Notes: a model not told the origin generated them from the letters alone. Counted from the stretch's first letter, positions 54,667 to 64,000 are shown. The stretch is 64,000 nt of DNA from Paenactinomyces guangxiensis (GCF_016055185.1 NZ_JAECVR010000007.1:1-64000); one strand, 5' to 3'. A program made the numbers and translations.

Positions 54667-55569
54667 TTACAGCCACCATTTGTGCTGGGGCAAAAGTATA
54701 CAACTTACATCAAAATGACTTTTAAACCAATTTTTCATTAGAGTTTTCTTCACCAGATATTCGGATGCCGAATGAGATACTCCGATTAAGGACATCGTGG
54801 TATGGGGAACATAGTCCATTATTTGTTTAAAACGGCTCCTGCCGTAATCATTATCGATATGGCAATGAATTTCACCGGTGATGTATGCCTGGGCCCCTTT
54901 TGCTTCAGCTTCCATCATCGCACGGACCTTGTCACCACATCCTGCCACAATGGCAATCTTACGAATACTATGATGCTCTTTGCCCTCAAAATCAGCATAA
55001 GGAATTTCAAAAACAGAGAGCAATCGGTTAATCAGCGTAAGAGTATCCGTTTCTTGAATCTCGCAGATTATGCCGCATCCTTCAAAAAAGTCGTCAATGC
55101 GAACAGCATTTAACTCCTTGGCAATTGCTGCACTCGTACCCAGATTACGATGAAGATCCATTGGTGCATGGCAGGTATAAACCGATAGTTTCTTTTCTTT
55201 CATCATGCGGAGCCACTTTTCGTCAATGGGAACAAACCCTCTTCCCCATTGCCCCCTGGGATCTCCACATTCCATCAACAAAGGATGGTGCATAAATAAA
55301 AGATCACCTTCTTGTGACTGGTCAATAAATCTCTTTAAAACATCATCAGTAGGAAAAACAGCGAGAAACACCTGATCGACTTGATCGTAACCTTTGATCA
55401 TCAGCCCATTGAAATATTTGTTAAATTCCCCGTTAAACCCACTCTTCCAATCGTAACCGGCAGAATCATAGACACTGGGAATAAAACGACTGAATGCGGG
55501 ATCTTTTCCTAGTTCTTTCACACGAAACAATTGATTGAGCCGGGCTTCAATCTTAGATAAATACTCCAT
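54667..55569 (-). CDS. Nif3-like dinuclear metal protein
   Basis: The 300-aa member of the NIF3/YqfO family has metal motifs FMHHPLLMEC, CHAPMDLHRNLG, GEIHCHIDND and GVSHSASEYLV. It is shorter than YqfO (about 370 aa), so it lacks the middle PII-like insert. Possible GTP cyclohydrolase-like or metal roles are not settled. ATG 55569 is chosen. Confidence 0.82.
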   Translation of the reverse strand: MEYLSKIEARLNQLFRVKELGKDPAFSRFIPSVYDSAGYDWKSGFNGEFNKYFNGLMIKGYDQVDQVFLAVFPTDDVLKRFIDQSQEGDLLFMHHPLLMECGDPRGQWGRGFVPIDEKWLRMMKEKKLSVYTCHAPMDLHRNLGTSAAIAKELNAVRIDDFFEGCGIICEIQETDTLTLINRLLSVFEIPYADFEGKEHHSIRKIAIVAGCGDKVRAMMEAEAKGAQAYITGEIHCHIDNDYGRSRFKQIMDYVPHTTMSLIGVSHSASEYLVKKTLMKNWFKSHFDVSCILLPQHKWWL

Positions 55570-55668
55570 GTTCTCCACTCCCGTCATGCAGTCTGCTCAA
55601 TAACTCATGCTATTTCTATTTATTTCAAAGGTTATATAAAGTAAATAATATATTTATTTAAATGATTA

Positions 55669-56193
55669 TTACCAACCCATCCTTTCCCTGAAATAAGTGA
55701 TATGCGCAATATGATGCTTGCTATGCCAGGCGTATAGGGCAAGTCCTTGTTCCAAAGTAAATGTTCCGGACTCAGGATGCCGATACGTTCTTCTAAAATC
55801 ATCAGGGGTAAGAGAATGGAGTAGAATAGCCCAACGCTGATGTAACATCTCAAAAAAAGTTAAGGAAATTTCAATTGGTGCTGTGCGGGAGTCGATGAGT
55901 TCCCCCCATCTTCCTTCATCATATGTTTTAATCAGAGGGTCAACTTCGCTCAATGCCAATTTAAAACGAATATATCCATGTAAATTGCCGTCGGGAAGAT
56001 GATGAACCACCTGGCGAATGGTCCAGCCTTCCGGACGGTACGGAGTATCCAGTTGCTGATCTGATAATCCTTTGACAGATAATCGAAGTTGTTCCGGGGC
56101 TGTTTCAATCTCATTCAGCCACTGCCGGCGCATATCATCAGTAATGGGTTGGTTGATTTTAAACTTGCCAATAGGGTAACGGACATCTGGCAT
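55669..56193 (-). CDS. DinB-fold, YfiT/BstA-like metal protein
   Basis: The 174-aa four-helix protein has the YfiT pattern: DVRYPIGKF, GWTIRQVVHHLPDGNLHGYI and ALYAWHSKHHIAHITYFRE (metal His). Bacillus YfiT-type members act as bacillithiol transferases; the bacillithiol genes bshA and bshB1 are in this window. GGTGG precedes ATG 56193. Confidence 0.85.
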   Translation of the reverse strand: MPDVRYPIGKFKINQPITDDMRRQWLNEIETAPEQLRLSVKGLSDQQLDTPYRPEGWTIRQVVHHLPDGNLHGYIRFKLALSEVDPLIKTYDEGRWGELIDSRTAPIEISLTFFEMLHQRWAILLHSLTPDDFRRTYRHPESGTFTLEQGLALYAWHSKHHIAHITYFRERMGW

Positions 56194-56291
56194 TGGTCAT
56201 CCACCTTTGCTTAGTTCTAAAATCCTTTATATGGAACATCATTTACTATTATCTATCTTAACAGAATTCATTTTAATCGGGGTGAAATAAG

Positions 56292-56666
56292 TTGAATTTT
56301 CCTGTATCCATTAAAGGAATTATCATCCGGGAAGACAATGTCCTCCTATTAAAAAACGAGCGAAATGAATGGGAATTGCCAGGCGGCCGTCTGGAAAAAG
56401 GTGAAGCGCCTCAAAAATGTCTCATCCGGGAAATCAAAGAAGAACTCAACATCGACTGCACTGTCAAGCAACTGGTCGATACCTGGGTCTACGAGGTACT
56501 GCCGGGTAAACAAGTTTTTATCGTTATCTATTATTGTGAATGCGATGATTTCTCACAGTTAAAAATCAGTGAAGAGCATGTGGAATACGGCTGGGTTTCC
56601 CTGTCAAAACTTAAACAGAGCCAAATACCAGAAGGTTATCTAAACTCCATTTTTAAAGTTATCTAA
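56292..56666 (+). CDS. NUDIX hydrolase
   Basis: The 124-aa NUDIX protein has the box GRLEKGEAPQKCLIREIKEE (about 33-52), continuing LNI. It cleaves nucleoside diphosphates linked to another group; the substrate is unknown. TTG 56292 follows GGGGTGAAATAAG. Confidence 0.88.
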   Translation: MNFPVSIKGIIIREDNVLLLKNERNEWELPGGRLEKGEAPQKCLIREIKEELNIDCTVKQLVDTWVYEVLPGKQVFIVIYYCECDDFSQLKISEEHVEYGWVSLSKLKQSQIPEGYLNSIFKVI

Positions 56667-56750
56667 CCCCCCAGCGAACAAGACACTGCTTCACCATAAT
56701 TTTAAACACGAAAAATACATATTTCTACTATAATTTAAATTTTTATCCAA

Positions 56751-56843
56751 TTATTTTAGCAGCTTCTTCTGGTCTAATAACTTTTGGCGAAATGCTGGCA
56801 ACTGCTGATCCCGGCTTTTGTGTCTAGAAAAATACTTCGGCAT
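56751..56843 (-). CDS. Small basic peptide (30 aa), tentative
   Basis: A strong GGGAGGG site precedes ATG 56843. The product is MPKYFSRHKSRDQQLPAFRQ then KLLDQKKLLK, rich in Lys, Arg and Gln. No family is recognised. It is the only gene-like item in the 300-nt gap between the NUDIX and alcohol dehydrogenase genes. Confidence 0.3.
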   Translation of the reverse strand: MPKYFSRHKSRDQQLPAFRQKLLDQKKLLK

Positions 56844-56907
56844 TCTAAACACCCTCCCTCGACCTGAGCTGATTTATCCCTAACTGATTAAGTTAATTGA
56901 GAGAAAA

Positions 56908-56953
56908 AAAGAGACCCACTGCCGCTCTACTCAGGCCAGATTGGTCTCTTTTC
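56908..56953 (-). terminator. Terminator after the alcohol dehydrogenase gene
   Basis: AAAGAGACC and GGTCTCTTT form the base of a hairpin with a long loop. T7 follows on the minus strand. Confidence 0.75.
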
Positions 56954-56966
56954 TCTATTTCCTTAC

Positions 56967-58130
56967 CTATAGGGACATTTTCAGGATTTCTAATACATCT
57001 TCCTTGTTAAGCGGCTTAAAACGACCCACCCGCCCACTGTCAACTGCTTTTTGAGCCATAAGTTCCAGTTTGGAATCATCAATTCCATAATCGGAAAGTC
57101 GGCTGGGTGCTCCAATTCTGCTCCAAAACTGCCGTAATTGGTCAATCCCCTCTTCCGCGATCTGGCGGTCCGTTTTGCCGGCCGGATCTATATTAAATAC
57201 GCGGACCGCAAGCTGCTTCATCTTTGGAGTGGTTTCATCGAGGTTATAGCGAATCCAGTTGGGGAAAATAATGGCCAAACCTCCGCCGTGCGGGATGTCA
57301 TATACGGCAGAAACGGCATGTTCAATCCCATGGGTTCCCCAATCCCCGAACATCCCTTGAGAGATCATTCCATTTAAGGCCATCGTGCCGCAGAACATAA
57401 TCGTTTCCCGATGTTCATAGTTTTCCAGATCTTCCAGGAGCTTCGGTGCTGTTTCAATCACGGTGCTAAGCAGCGATTCTGTCATTCTTTCCTGCAGAGG
57501 GACATTAGGAGAGTGGCTGAAATAATTCTCCAGCGCATGAGACATCATATCAACAATTCCGTACACAGTTTGGTCCCTGGGCACAGTAAACGTGTGCACA
57601 GGATCGAGAACGGAAAACTTAGGATACACAAGCGGTGTTCCCCATCCCAGCTTTTCTTTCGTCTCCCAATTGGTAATCACAGAGCCGGAGTTCATTTCTG
57701 AACCAGTCGCGGCAAGGGTAAGCACCGTTCCAAACGGCAAAGCATCCACAGGTTGAACCTTTTTTGTGATAATATCCCAGACATTCCCGTCGTATTTGGC
57801 TCCAACCGCAATCGCTTTGGTTGCATCGATCACACTTCCTCCCCCCACTGCGAGGAGAAAATCAACTTTTTCCTGCTTGCAAATCTCCACTCCCCGTTGC
57901 ACTGTAGTTAAACGCGGGTTAGGCTCCACACCGGCTAATTCCAAAACTTCTGCATCAATCTCTTCTAAGTATTGTAGTGTCTCATGATAAATTCCGTTTC
58001 TCTTTATGCTCCCTCCTCCATATACAAGAAGTACTTTTTTTCCGTATACAGGCACTTCTTCTTTAAGTGCAGGTAACTTTCCTTTACCGAAAATTAACTT
58101 TGTCGGATTGTGGAAAACAAATGTATCCAA
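56967..58130 (-). CDS. Iron-containing alcohol dehydrogenase (BDH type)
   Basis: The 387-aa NAD(P)-dependent dehydrogenase has [49 protein letters not shown] and [20 protein letters not shown] then [12 protein letters not shown] (metal His). It is of the YugJ/BdhA group, which reduces C4 or other aldehydes. It stands alone with its own terminator. Confidence 0.92.
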   Translation of the reverse strand: MDTFVFHNPTKLIFGKGKLPALKEEVPVYGKKVLLVYGGGSIKRNGIYHETLQYLEEIDAEVLELAGVEPNPRLTTVQRGVEICKQEKVDFLLAVGGGSVIDATKAIAVGAKYDGNVWDIITKKVQPVDALPFGTVLTLAATGSEMNSGSVITNWETKEKLGWGTPLVYPKFSVLDPVHTFTVPRDQTVYGIVDMMSHALENYFSHSPNVPLQERMTESLLSTVIETAPKLLEDLENYEHRETIMFCGTMALNGMISQGMFGDWGTHGIEHAVSAVYDIPHGGGLAIIFPNWIRYNLDETTPKMKQLAVRVFNIDPAGKTDRQIAEEGIDQLRQFWSRIGAPSRLSDYGIDDSKLELMAQKAVDSGRVGRFKPLNKEDVLEILKMSL

Positions 58131-58451
58131 ATTCCGCCACCTCTTTATGTTCGATTGGGTATTTCATCCCAGCGCCATTATAAAATAAATTCTTATCAAG
58201 AGTATAGGGTTGATATACTTTTTAAAATACATATTTCTTGGGAACAGCCTAACTAACTATATTTGATTTTATGTTTGCATTACAAACTTGTTTGAAAAAA
58301 TCCATCTATCTTCTTTGACAGTTAAGATCGAAAATCAGATCTGCTTTTTTCAGCAACTGGATACATAGCATCTATATATTGTTTATTTATAAAAATGATA
58401 AAATTGATATATATAAACTTATATACTAAAAATAAAAGGAGGTTTTTAATA
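58131..58451. other. Intergenic region, no gene seen
   Basis: An A+T-rich gap between divergent alcohol dehydrogenase and metallo-beta-lactamase-fold genes. It must hold both promoters, but I see no clear -35/-10 pair or operator. The last 11 nt carry the AAAGGAGG site for 58452. Confidence 0.5.
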
Positions 58452-59381
58452 ATGAGTTTTTATTCTGGCTTTTTTCAGTTGAAACAAGTAAAGCAAGGGA
58501 TTTATGCCGCTATTGTCAAAGATGGAACAGGTGCGCTGGGGAACGCCGGGTTTGTGGATCTGGGGAACCAGACAATTGTTTTTGATACTTTTCAATCCAC
58601 TCTCGCAGCAAAAGATCTGAAACAAATGGCGGAAGAGATAACAGAAAAGCCGGTTACATTTGTGATTAACAGCCACTGGCATTACGATCATGTCATGGGA
58701 AACCAGATATTTCATGATGCAACCATTATCAGCACCTGCCGAACCCGGGAACTGATCTACGAAAAAGTGGCAGGCTTTTTGACCTTCGCTAAAGCCAATC
58801 GGGATTACCCTCAACTTTTGCAAGAAGAAGCAAATCGGGAAAAAAACCCCGCTAAACGCGCTGAATTGTTAAGAAATGCAGGAGATACAAAACATGTCGC
58901 CAGCCTCATTGATACATATATTCTCACTCTTCCCCACCTTACTTTCAAAAACGAATTGACCATTCACGGTTCGGCGCGAAAAGCGGTTTTATTAAATTTA
59001 GGCGGCGGCCACTCTGAGGATGATACACTTTTATATCTTCCTGATGACAAAGTGGCATTTATGGGTGATTTACTTTTTAATAAATATCATCTTACTTTGA
59101 AATCTGGAAACCCTGATCATTGGCTTCAAATTATCGATCAGATATCAGGAATGGATATTGAGACATATATACCCGGCCACGGGGATCTTGCAACACGTAC
59201 GGAACTTGAGCTAAACCGGAATTACATTAAACAACTTCAACAAATGTTGGCTAAAGCCAAGTTGCAACGTACATCCCAGGAAGAGCTTCTAAATCAGCCC
59301 GTACCTGAACCCTACCAAAATTGGTTTGGTTCAAGTGTATTCGCTGACAATCTCCAATTTCTCTATCAATGTAAACGATGA
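58452..59381 (+). CDS. Metallo-beta-lactamase-fold hydrolase
   Basis: The 309-aa MBL-fold protein has the zinc motif NSHWHYDHVMGN, GGGHSEDDTLLYLPDDKVAF and MGDLLFNK, then PGHGDL. It resembles glyoxalase II and related thioester hydrolases; the substrate is not known. AAAGGAGG precedes ATG 58452. Confidence 0.88.
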   Translation: MSFYSGFFQLKQVKQGIYAAIVKDGTGALGNAGFVDLGNQTIVFDTFQSTLAAKDLKQMAEEITEKPVTFVINSHWHYDHVMGNQIFHDATIISTCRTRELIYEKVAGFLTFAKANRDYPQLLQEEANREKNPAKRAELLRNAGDTKHVASLIDTYILTLPHLTFKNELTIHGSARKAVLLNLGGGHSEDDTLLYLPDDKVAFMGDLLFNKYHLTLKSGNPDHWLQIIDQISGMDIETYIPGHGDLATRTELELNRNYIKQLQQMLAKAKLQRTSQEELLNQPVPEPYQNWFGSSVFADNLQFLYQCKR

Positions 59382-59395
59382 AGTAGATTTTAAAG

Positions 59396-59435
59396 AACAG
59401 ACACGATCTATTTTTTATGTGATCGCGTCTGTTTA
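59396..59435 (+). terminator. Terminator after the MBL-fold gene
   Basis: AACAGAC-A-CGATC pairs with GATCG-C-GTCTGTT, with a 12-nt loop, then TAATAGTTT. Confidence 0.65.
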
Positions 59436-59597
59436 ATAGTTTATAGTTCTATGATCTATCGCTAAGAGTAAGAGTACGGGTGGATTTAAGTGTATGGGTT
59501 AAAAACTTGTTAAAGTCATTTTTTCATTTTAATCAGTTCCTATTTTGATTTGATTTCATATCCTGAGGTAATCAATCTTTTAATATGGAGGGATCAT

Positions 59598-59756
59598 ATG
59601 TTAACATTTTCATGCTTTTATATTCTGCCGGTTCTCCAACAGTCAAACAATCCAGTCCCCCATGTCCATCCTGCCTTCCCTTATGGGAATATCGCCATAT
59701 GCCCCTCCTTTATATCCAATGCTGCCACCATCTGGAGAACAGGATTTTTTTCCTGA
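59598..59756 (+). CDS. Short hypothetical frame (52 aa), tentative
   Basis: GGAGGG lies 5 nt before ATG 59598, and the frame reads MLTFSCFYILPVLQQSNNPV onwards. The stretch 59436-59801 holds nothing else that I recognise. The composition is not clearly protein-like. Confidence 0.2.
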   Translation: MLTFSCFYILPVLQQSNNPVPHVHPAFPYGNIAICPSFISNAATIWRTGFFS

Positions 59757-59801
59757 CAAAAAAACAGTTTTCCTTTTTAACCTTTTGAACACCCTTCTCA
59801 T

Positions 59802-60536
59802 TTAACGAGGAGGTGTTCTGTTTTTACTAAGTTCGATATAAAGGTCTTCCATTGTTTGAATCCCTTTTTCTATTAAAACCTGGATCCACTTCACCCACAG
59901 CTTTGCCGTCATAAGAGCATCTCCGTCGGCTGAGTGTCTTTTCTCAATAGGAATGCCGTAAGTAAGCAAAGCACGATCTAAGGAGTGATCGGACCAATTG
60001 GGATGGAGCCAACAGGCAATTTGATACACATCAATAACCCGGTTTGTCAGGCGGGTTCCCAAATATTTAGACATGGCTGCCTGTAAAAAGGCTATATCGT
60101 GCTTGGCCCCATAGGCCACTAATGTTGTCCCGTGGACATCGGGCAGCCATGTTTTTAAAACTTGTTCAATTGGAGGAGCTTTTTTGACATCCTGCATGGT
60201 GATCCCGGTCAATTGGGAGATGGTGACCGGAATCGGGCGAAGCGGACAAACATAGGTATGAAAAAGTTTTTCATCACATACACAGCCTTGTTCAACGGGA
60301 ACCGTGCCAATGGAAATAATTTCATCCCCTTTCCACGGACGAAAGCCTGTCGTTTCCAGGTCGATCACTAGAAAAGGAATGTTCTGAAGCGGTGTATCTA
60401 ACTGAGTCCGATTTTTTACATCCTTCATCAGATTGCGAATATAAACTTCCTGTTGAAAGTTTTCACTTCTTAAGCTGGCTCCGTATAAAATCCCTTTCCT
60501 GCTCATCCAACGCAAAATCGGGTGGTTCCAGTTCAC
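59802..60536 (-). CDS. DnaQ-like 3'-5' exonuclease
   Basis: The 244-aa DEDDh exonuclease has Exo I FLVIDLETTGFRP, Exo II AYGAKHDIAFLQ and Exo III RHSADGDALMTAKLW. It resembles the epsilon proofreading fold. GTG 60536 follows GGAGGGGGAG. It stands downstream of the DUF294 gene, a pairing known in other bacteria. Confidence 0.9.
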   Translation of the reverse strand: MNWNHPILRWMSRKGILYGASLRSENFQQEVYIRNLMKDVKNRTQLDTPLQNIPFLVIDLETTGFRPWKGDEIISIGTVPVEQGCVCDEKLFHTYVCPLRPIPVTISQLTGITMQDVKKAPPIEQVLKTWLPDVHGTTLVAYGAKHDIAFLQAAMSKYLGTRLTNRVIDVYQIACWLHPNWSDHSLDRALLTYGIPIEKRHSADGDALMTAKLWVKWIQVLIEKGIQTMEDLYIELSKNRTPPR

Positions 60537-60568
60537 ATGTTCTCCCCCTCCTTTCTTTATAGCATTTC

Positions 60569-61657
60569 TTATCTCAATCGTTTCAAGGTCTCATGTTGCA
60601 GCCATCGTACACATTTGATTGCTTGTTTCCATTGCTTTTCCGCTCCCTTATCCAACTGATGGGGATCCAGAAAATCATCCGGTGCCTTCCCCAGAGCCGC
60701 ACAATTTACATGCCGGCGCAAACGCAATGTTAGAAACAGGTCCAAGCTTTTATGAATCTCAGTGGCATGCGGGTCGGTTAGCCCCAAATTCTGTAATAAC
60801 TTTGCCACTCTTTTTGCAGATGAGGATTCCAAAATTGCATATTTACAACTCAATATGCGCAGTGAACCAACTAATTGCAGATAACCGCTCTGTTTAATAT
60901 TGACGGTTCCGCTGTGATATCCATACCTCTCTTTATACCATTGATTTAAAAACCCGAGCGGCATACGCAGACGGCTGTTAAACTCCGCCCCCTTTTTTAA
61001 CACTTTCGGGTATTTCCTTGTCACTTGATATAAGTATTTCTGCAAACGTTTTGCTAAGGACGGATCACCATACATATGCCGCAGGTCGGCAGCGATCATG
61101 AGAAAGCGATGATGTTCGGAGATTGGATTTTCCGCCCAATCGACAAAATGGGTTTGCCACTTTTCGAGGGGTCCGCGCCAGCGGGAGTTGGTGCTCATCA
61201 CATTTCCTGTACATAAAGGATATCCTGCCTGCTCCAAGCCAGTGACCACTTTGTCGGCAAGTCTTTTAAACCATTCATCCACCTGATTCGGCTCCGTTTT
61301 TTTTGGATAAATATAGACAAGACCATGATCCTGATCCGTTCTAAACGTGGGTTCTCTCCTCCCTGCGCTGCCAAACAGAAGCCAGCTAAAAGCGGGAAGC
61401 TTCCGCCCGATTTTTATCTGGACCTCTTGCTCGGCAAGTTCAATGACCCGGGACATCATTAAATCATGCCAGTAGCTGATCCGAAAACATGCGATGGAGC
61501 CGGGGGTTTTTGTCCGGATAAAGTAACGGCGGATATACTCAGGCATTTCCAGATGCAATTCCAGAAGCTGCTGTTCTGTGGTCGCTGCTTGAATATGCTT
61601 TACAAAAAGCCCACACTCTTGATATTTTTCGATCTCTTCAATAGATTTCCGGGCCAA
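60569..61657 (-). CDS. DUF294-type putative nucleotidyltransferase
   Basis: The 362-aa protein has LLFGSAGRREPTFRTDQDHG (GlnD-like nucleotidyltransferase, with Asp ligands) and a C-terminal helical DUF294_C part. The N-terminal CBS/cNMP domains of longer relatives are missing. It lies between amt and the exonuclease. Confidence 0.8.
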   Translation of the reverse strand: MARKSIEEIEKYQECGLFVKHIQAATTEQQLLELHLEMPEYIRRYFIRTKTPGSIACFRISYWHDLMMSRVIELAEQEVQIKIGRKLPAFSWLLFGSAGRREPTFRTDQDHGLVYIYPKKTEPNQVDEWFKRLADKVVTGLEQAGYPLCTGNVMSTNSRWRGPLEKWQTHFVDWAENPISEHHRFLMIAADLRHMYGDPSLAKRLQKYLYQVTRKYPKVLKKGAEFNSRLRMPLGFLNQWYKERYGYHSGTVNIKQSGYLQLVGSLRILSCKYAILESSSAKRVAKLLQNLGLTDPHATEIHKSLDLFLTLRLRRHVNCAALGKAPDDFLDPHQLDKGAEKQWKQAIKCVRWLQHETLKRLR

Positions 61658-61682
61658 AGCGGACCACCTGCCTAAAGTTTAA

Positions 61683-62981
61683 CTAGCTTGCTTCTTGTTT
61701 TTCCACAGTGGCTGACTGAACCGTTTGCAATTGCTCCGGATAGCCATAACTTCCGTGCTCACTCAAATCCAAGCCGAGCAGTTCTTCCTCTTCAGAAACG
61801 CGTATACCTGTTAATTTGTCCATCACCCAGAGGATGAGAAACGAAACGGCAGCCACATAAACCATCGACACGGTCACCCCTAATGCCTGTACACCCAGTT
61901 GTGTCAGTCCGCCGCCATAAAACAGCCCCGCTTTGCCAACACCCACTTTCTCAACCAAGCGTGTGGAAGCAAACAAGCCTGTTGAAAGGGTGCCCCAGAT
62001 TCCGGCAACCCCGTGAACCGAGAAAGCATAGATCGGGTCATCAATTCCTTTTTTCTCAAAATAGATCGCTGAGAAAACTGATAAGGAACCGGCGGCAGCA
62101 CCGATCACTACCGCCGCCCAGGGCTCAACAAACGCACAGGCGGCGGTAATCGCAACAAGAGCCGCAAGTACACCATTGAGAATAGTTGGAATTTCTGCTT
62201 TGCCTGTAAGCAGACGGATCGTTGCCATTGCCGCGACCGCCCCGGCTGCAGCAGCCAGGTTCGTCGTCAAGGCCACATAACCGAAAAAGCCATCCTGTGC
62301 AGAAAGGGTGCTGCCCGGGTTAAAGCCAAACCAACCGAGCCAGATTATGAGCACCCCAAGAACGGAGTAAACCTGGTTGTGCCCGGGAATGAGGTTGGGA
62401 GACCCGTCTTTATTGAATTTACCTATTCTCGGCTTTAACATCAATGTGGCTACCAGTGCGGCAACCCCTCCTTGCAAATGGACAACCGTGGAACCCGCAA
62501 AATCCTGTTTTCCCAACTGGTGCAACCAACCGTCAGCTCCCCACACCCAGTGTCCGACCACCGGATAAATCAAGATTGTGTACAGGGTACCAAAAACAAT
62601 ATAAACGCTCAATTTTGCTCTTTCCGCAAAACCGCCCCAGGCAATGGCCAGTGATACAGCGACGAAAGCTAATTGAAATAAGTACAAAATGTCTGTCGAA
62701 ATTGCGCCTGGTTCCTGTGAAATATTTAAAAACCATCCCGAAGTGCCAATCCATTTCCCTTCACCAAAAGTCAACCCATACCCAAACGCCCAGAAAGCCA
62801 GTGCGGCGATAGAGAAACTGAGTAACTGCTTACCGGCGATATGACCGGCATTCTTCATTCGCGTAGAACCTGCTTCAAGCAGTGCAAATCCTGCCTGCAT
62901 AAAAATAACTAAAATGGCACTCAACATGACCCATACAGAATCAATTGCCAAAACCGCATCAGTAATTTTCAATTTCCCCAC
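61683..62981 (-). CDS. amt: Ammonium transporter
   Basis: The 432-aa Amt protein has about 11 helices. GFALLEAGSTRMKNAGHIAG, VGHWVWGADGWLHQLGKQDF then AGSTVVHLQGGVAALVA, IIWLGWFGFNPGSTLSAQ and the second pore His in FSVHGVAGIWGTLSTG are typical. No glnK gene adjoins it; instead a GlnD-like DUF294 gene follows on the same strand. Confidence 0.95.
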   Translation of the reverse strand: MGKLKITDAVLAIDSVWVMLSAILVIFMQAGFALLEAGSTRMKNAGHIAGKQLLSFSIAALAFWAFGYGLTFGEGKWIGTSGWFLNISQEPGAISTDILYLFQLAFVAVSLAIAWGGFAERAKLSVYIVFGTLYTILIYPVVGHWVWGADGWLHQLGKQDFAGSTVVHLQGGVAALVATLMLKPRIGKFNKDGSPNLIPGHNQVYSVLGVLIIWLGWFGFNPGSTLSAQDGFFGYVALTTNLAAAAGAVAAMATIRLLTGKAEIPTILNGVLAALVAITAACAFVEPWAAVVIGAAAGSLSVFSAIYFEKKGIDDPIYAFSVHGVAGIWGTLSTGLFASTRLVEKVGVGKAGLFYGGGLTQLGVQALGVTVSMVYVAAVSFLILWVMDKLTGIRVSEEEELLGLDLSEHGSYGYPEQLQTVQSATVEKQEAS

Positions 62982-63161
62982 CTCTTAATGTCATATAATT
63001 TAACATAAAATCAAGTATGTAAGGATAATAACACAGAAAAATCTCCAATTCAACATTTATGTAAACTTTCATTACAAAATAGATCAATAAAATTAACATT
63101 ATATTTTTAGGTGTCCTCCATACCTCCCATCTATAAAAAGCGGAAACCCAATTTTCAATTA

Positions 63162-63195
63162 AAAATCCCATCCTGGTTATGGAATGGGACTTTTT
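63162..63195 (-). terminator. Terminator of the glycosyltransferase gene
   Basis: On the minus strand AGTCCCAT and ATGGGATT form a stem with a long loop, then TTTTTAATTG. Confidence 0.65.
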
Positions 63196-63218
63196 GTTGA
63201 AATAGACTGAATTCAATT

Positions 63219-64000
63219 TTACAACGCCTGATAAATCCGGCTTAAATCTTCTGCCACCCGTTCCCACCCGAACAAAGCTTCTGCTCGTCTTCTTGATTCG
63301 ATCCCCATCTGTTTTAATCGCTGTGGTTGTCTGAGCCACTCGCTTAAAACCCGGACAATTCCGTCGGTTAACCCTTCAACAGGCAACAGGCGTCCGTTCA
63401 CTCCATCAACCACTACTTCAGATATACCGCCTGTCTTTGTCGTAAGAATTGGCAAACCCGTTGCCATCCCTTCAACATTGACCAATCCAAAAGCTTCTTT
63501 ACAGATAGATGGAGTAACCAGGATATCTGCCATTTGATAGATGGAAGGCAACTGGTGATGGGAAGTAAACGGCCACCAGCGAATGTGAGTACCGAGCGGT
63601 TTGCTTTTTTCCTTTAAATTTCTCACATAAGGAGTTTCAATGTTTTTGCCGTAATAACTGCTTCCTACAATGATGAGTATGGCATTGGAATACTCCGAGT
63701 GCACGCGTAGAAAAGCATCTATAAGATGATGGACCCCTTTTTTCGGAATGATTCTGCCTACAAACAGAATCACCGGACACCCGTGTAAACCATGATGTTT
63801 CCGATTGATGAGCCGTTGTTCCCTGACCGCTTTATCATGGATGGAGGCAAAGTGATTTAAATCGACTCCCAACCAGACCGATTTTATTTTGGGAGCCATT
63901 TTTGGAAACTGCCGGGTTAAACGGTGTTGCATAAATTTACTGTTGGTGAGAATCAGGTCATACTGAGGCAAGGTTCTTTTTATTTGTTTCGGTTTTGCAT
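63219..64000 (-). CDS. Family 4 glycosyltransferase (partial, runs off the window)
   Basis: The frame is open to the right edge of the window, so the start is missing; about 259 residues are seen. VILFVGRIIPKKGVHHLIDA, TPSICKEAFGLVNVEGMATG then LPILTTKTGGISEVVVDGVN are GT4 motifs (E-x7-E). It could belong to another envelope locus. Confidence 0.88.
   Translation of the reverse strand, partial: AKPKQIKRTLPQYDLILTNSKFMQHRLTRQFPKMAPKIKSVWLGVDLNHFASIHDKAVREQRLINRKHHGLHGCPVILFVGRIIPKKGVHHLIDAFLRVHSEYSNAILIIVGSSYYGKNIETPYVRNLKEKSKPLGTHIRWWPFTSHHQLPSIYQMADILVTPSICKEAFGLVNVEGMATGLPILTTKTGGISEVVVDGVNGRLLPVEGLTDGIVRVLSEWLRQPQRLKQMGIESRRRAEALFGWERVAEDLSRIYQAL

Noticed and set aside
62959..63339. Open frame between amt and the glycosyltransferase.
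   Set aside because: It overlaps both neighbours in another frame and runs through a terminator. The gap 62982-63161 holds nothing recognisable.

Overview
The window looks like a chromosome segment of a spore-forming, low-to-mid GC member of the Bacillales, most plausibly of the Thermoactinomycetaceae type. This is an inference from gene content: a Bacillus-like ypjD-dapB-mgsA-bshB1-bshA-cca-birA-panBCD order, bacillithiol genes, CgeB-like spore-surface glycosyltransferases, a secreted GH11 xylanase and strong GGAGG ribosome binding sites. There are no rRNA or tRNA genes and no CRISPR array. The right edge cuts a glycosyltransferase gene.

Region 1 (1-17.2 kb) is a mobile-element island with visible nesting. 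The outer Tn3-family transposon (TnA, 415-13764) has 79-bp terminal inverted repeats with one mismatch. It carries a frameshifted tnpA, an aromatic amino acid decarboxylase and a tyrosine recombinase gene. That recombinase gene is split by a second Tn3-family transposon (TnB, 5814-13111), which has 64-bp inverted repeats and a perfect 5-bp target duplication, TTACA. TnB has an intact tnpA, an alpha/beta hydrolase and fragments of its own XerD-like recombinase. That recombinase is interrupted by what looks like a Tn4430-type remnant (recombination site, tnpI, one terminal repeat near 8767). Inside the remnant, an MFS efflux gene is bracketed by 59-bp imperfect inverted repeats that resemble Tn3-family ends. 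Around the island lie two pieces of a group IIC intron, an IS3 orfA stub, an FGE-fold lipoprotein gene and a GH11 xylanase with a CcpA-type operator over its promoter.

Region 2 (17.3-25.8 kb) holds a TetR regulator and a long-chain acyl-CoA ligase, followed by five consecutive single-anchor coiled-coil proteins and a small two-helix membrane protein. This is probably one operon and its function is not obvious. It is the best candidate here for an undescribed system. A CDGSH protein, an Mpo1-like protein and a TPR protein follow.

Region 3 (25.9-36.8 kb) is conserved housekeeping on the minus strand: pantothenate synthesis, BirA, CCA-adding enzyme, bacillithiol synthesis, methylglyoxal synthase, DapB and a MazG-like protein. 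A D-cysteine desulfhydrase-like gene is inserted between dapB and mgsA.

Region 4 (36.9-52.5 kb) looks like a spore-surface or cell-envelope glycan locus: two CgeB-like proteins, two alkaline-phosphatase-superfamily enzymes, APS kinase, two MurF-like ligases, two further glycosyltransferases and an rml-type dTDP-sugar operon. A c-type cytochrome and CtaG lie within it.

Region 5 (52.5-64 kb) starts with mobile-element debris (a dead XerD-like recombinase and a truncated IS3 transposase). It continues with metabolic and stress genes: hydrolase, Nif3-like, BstA-like DinB, NUDIX, Fe-alcohol dehydrogenase, metallo-beta-lactamase fold, a DnaQ-like exonuclease with a DUF294 nucleotidyltransferase and Amt, and a partial glycosyltransferase.
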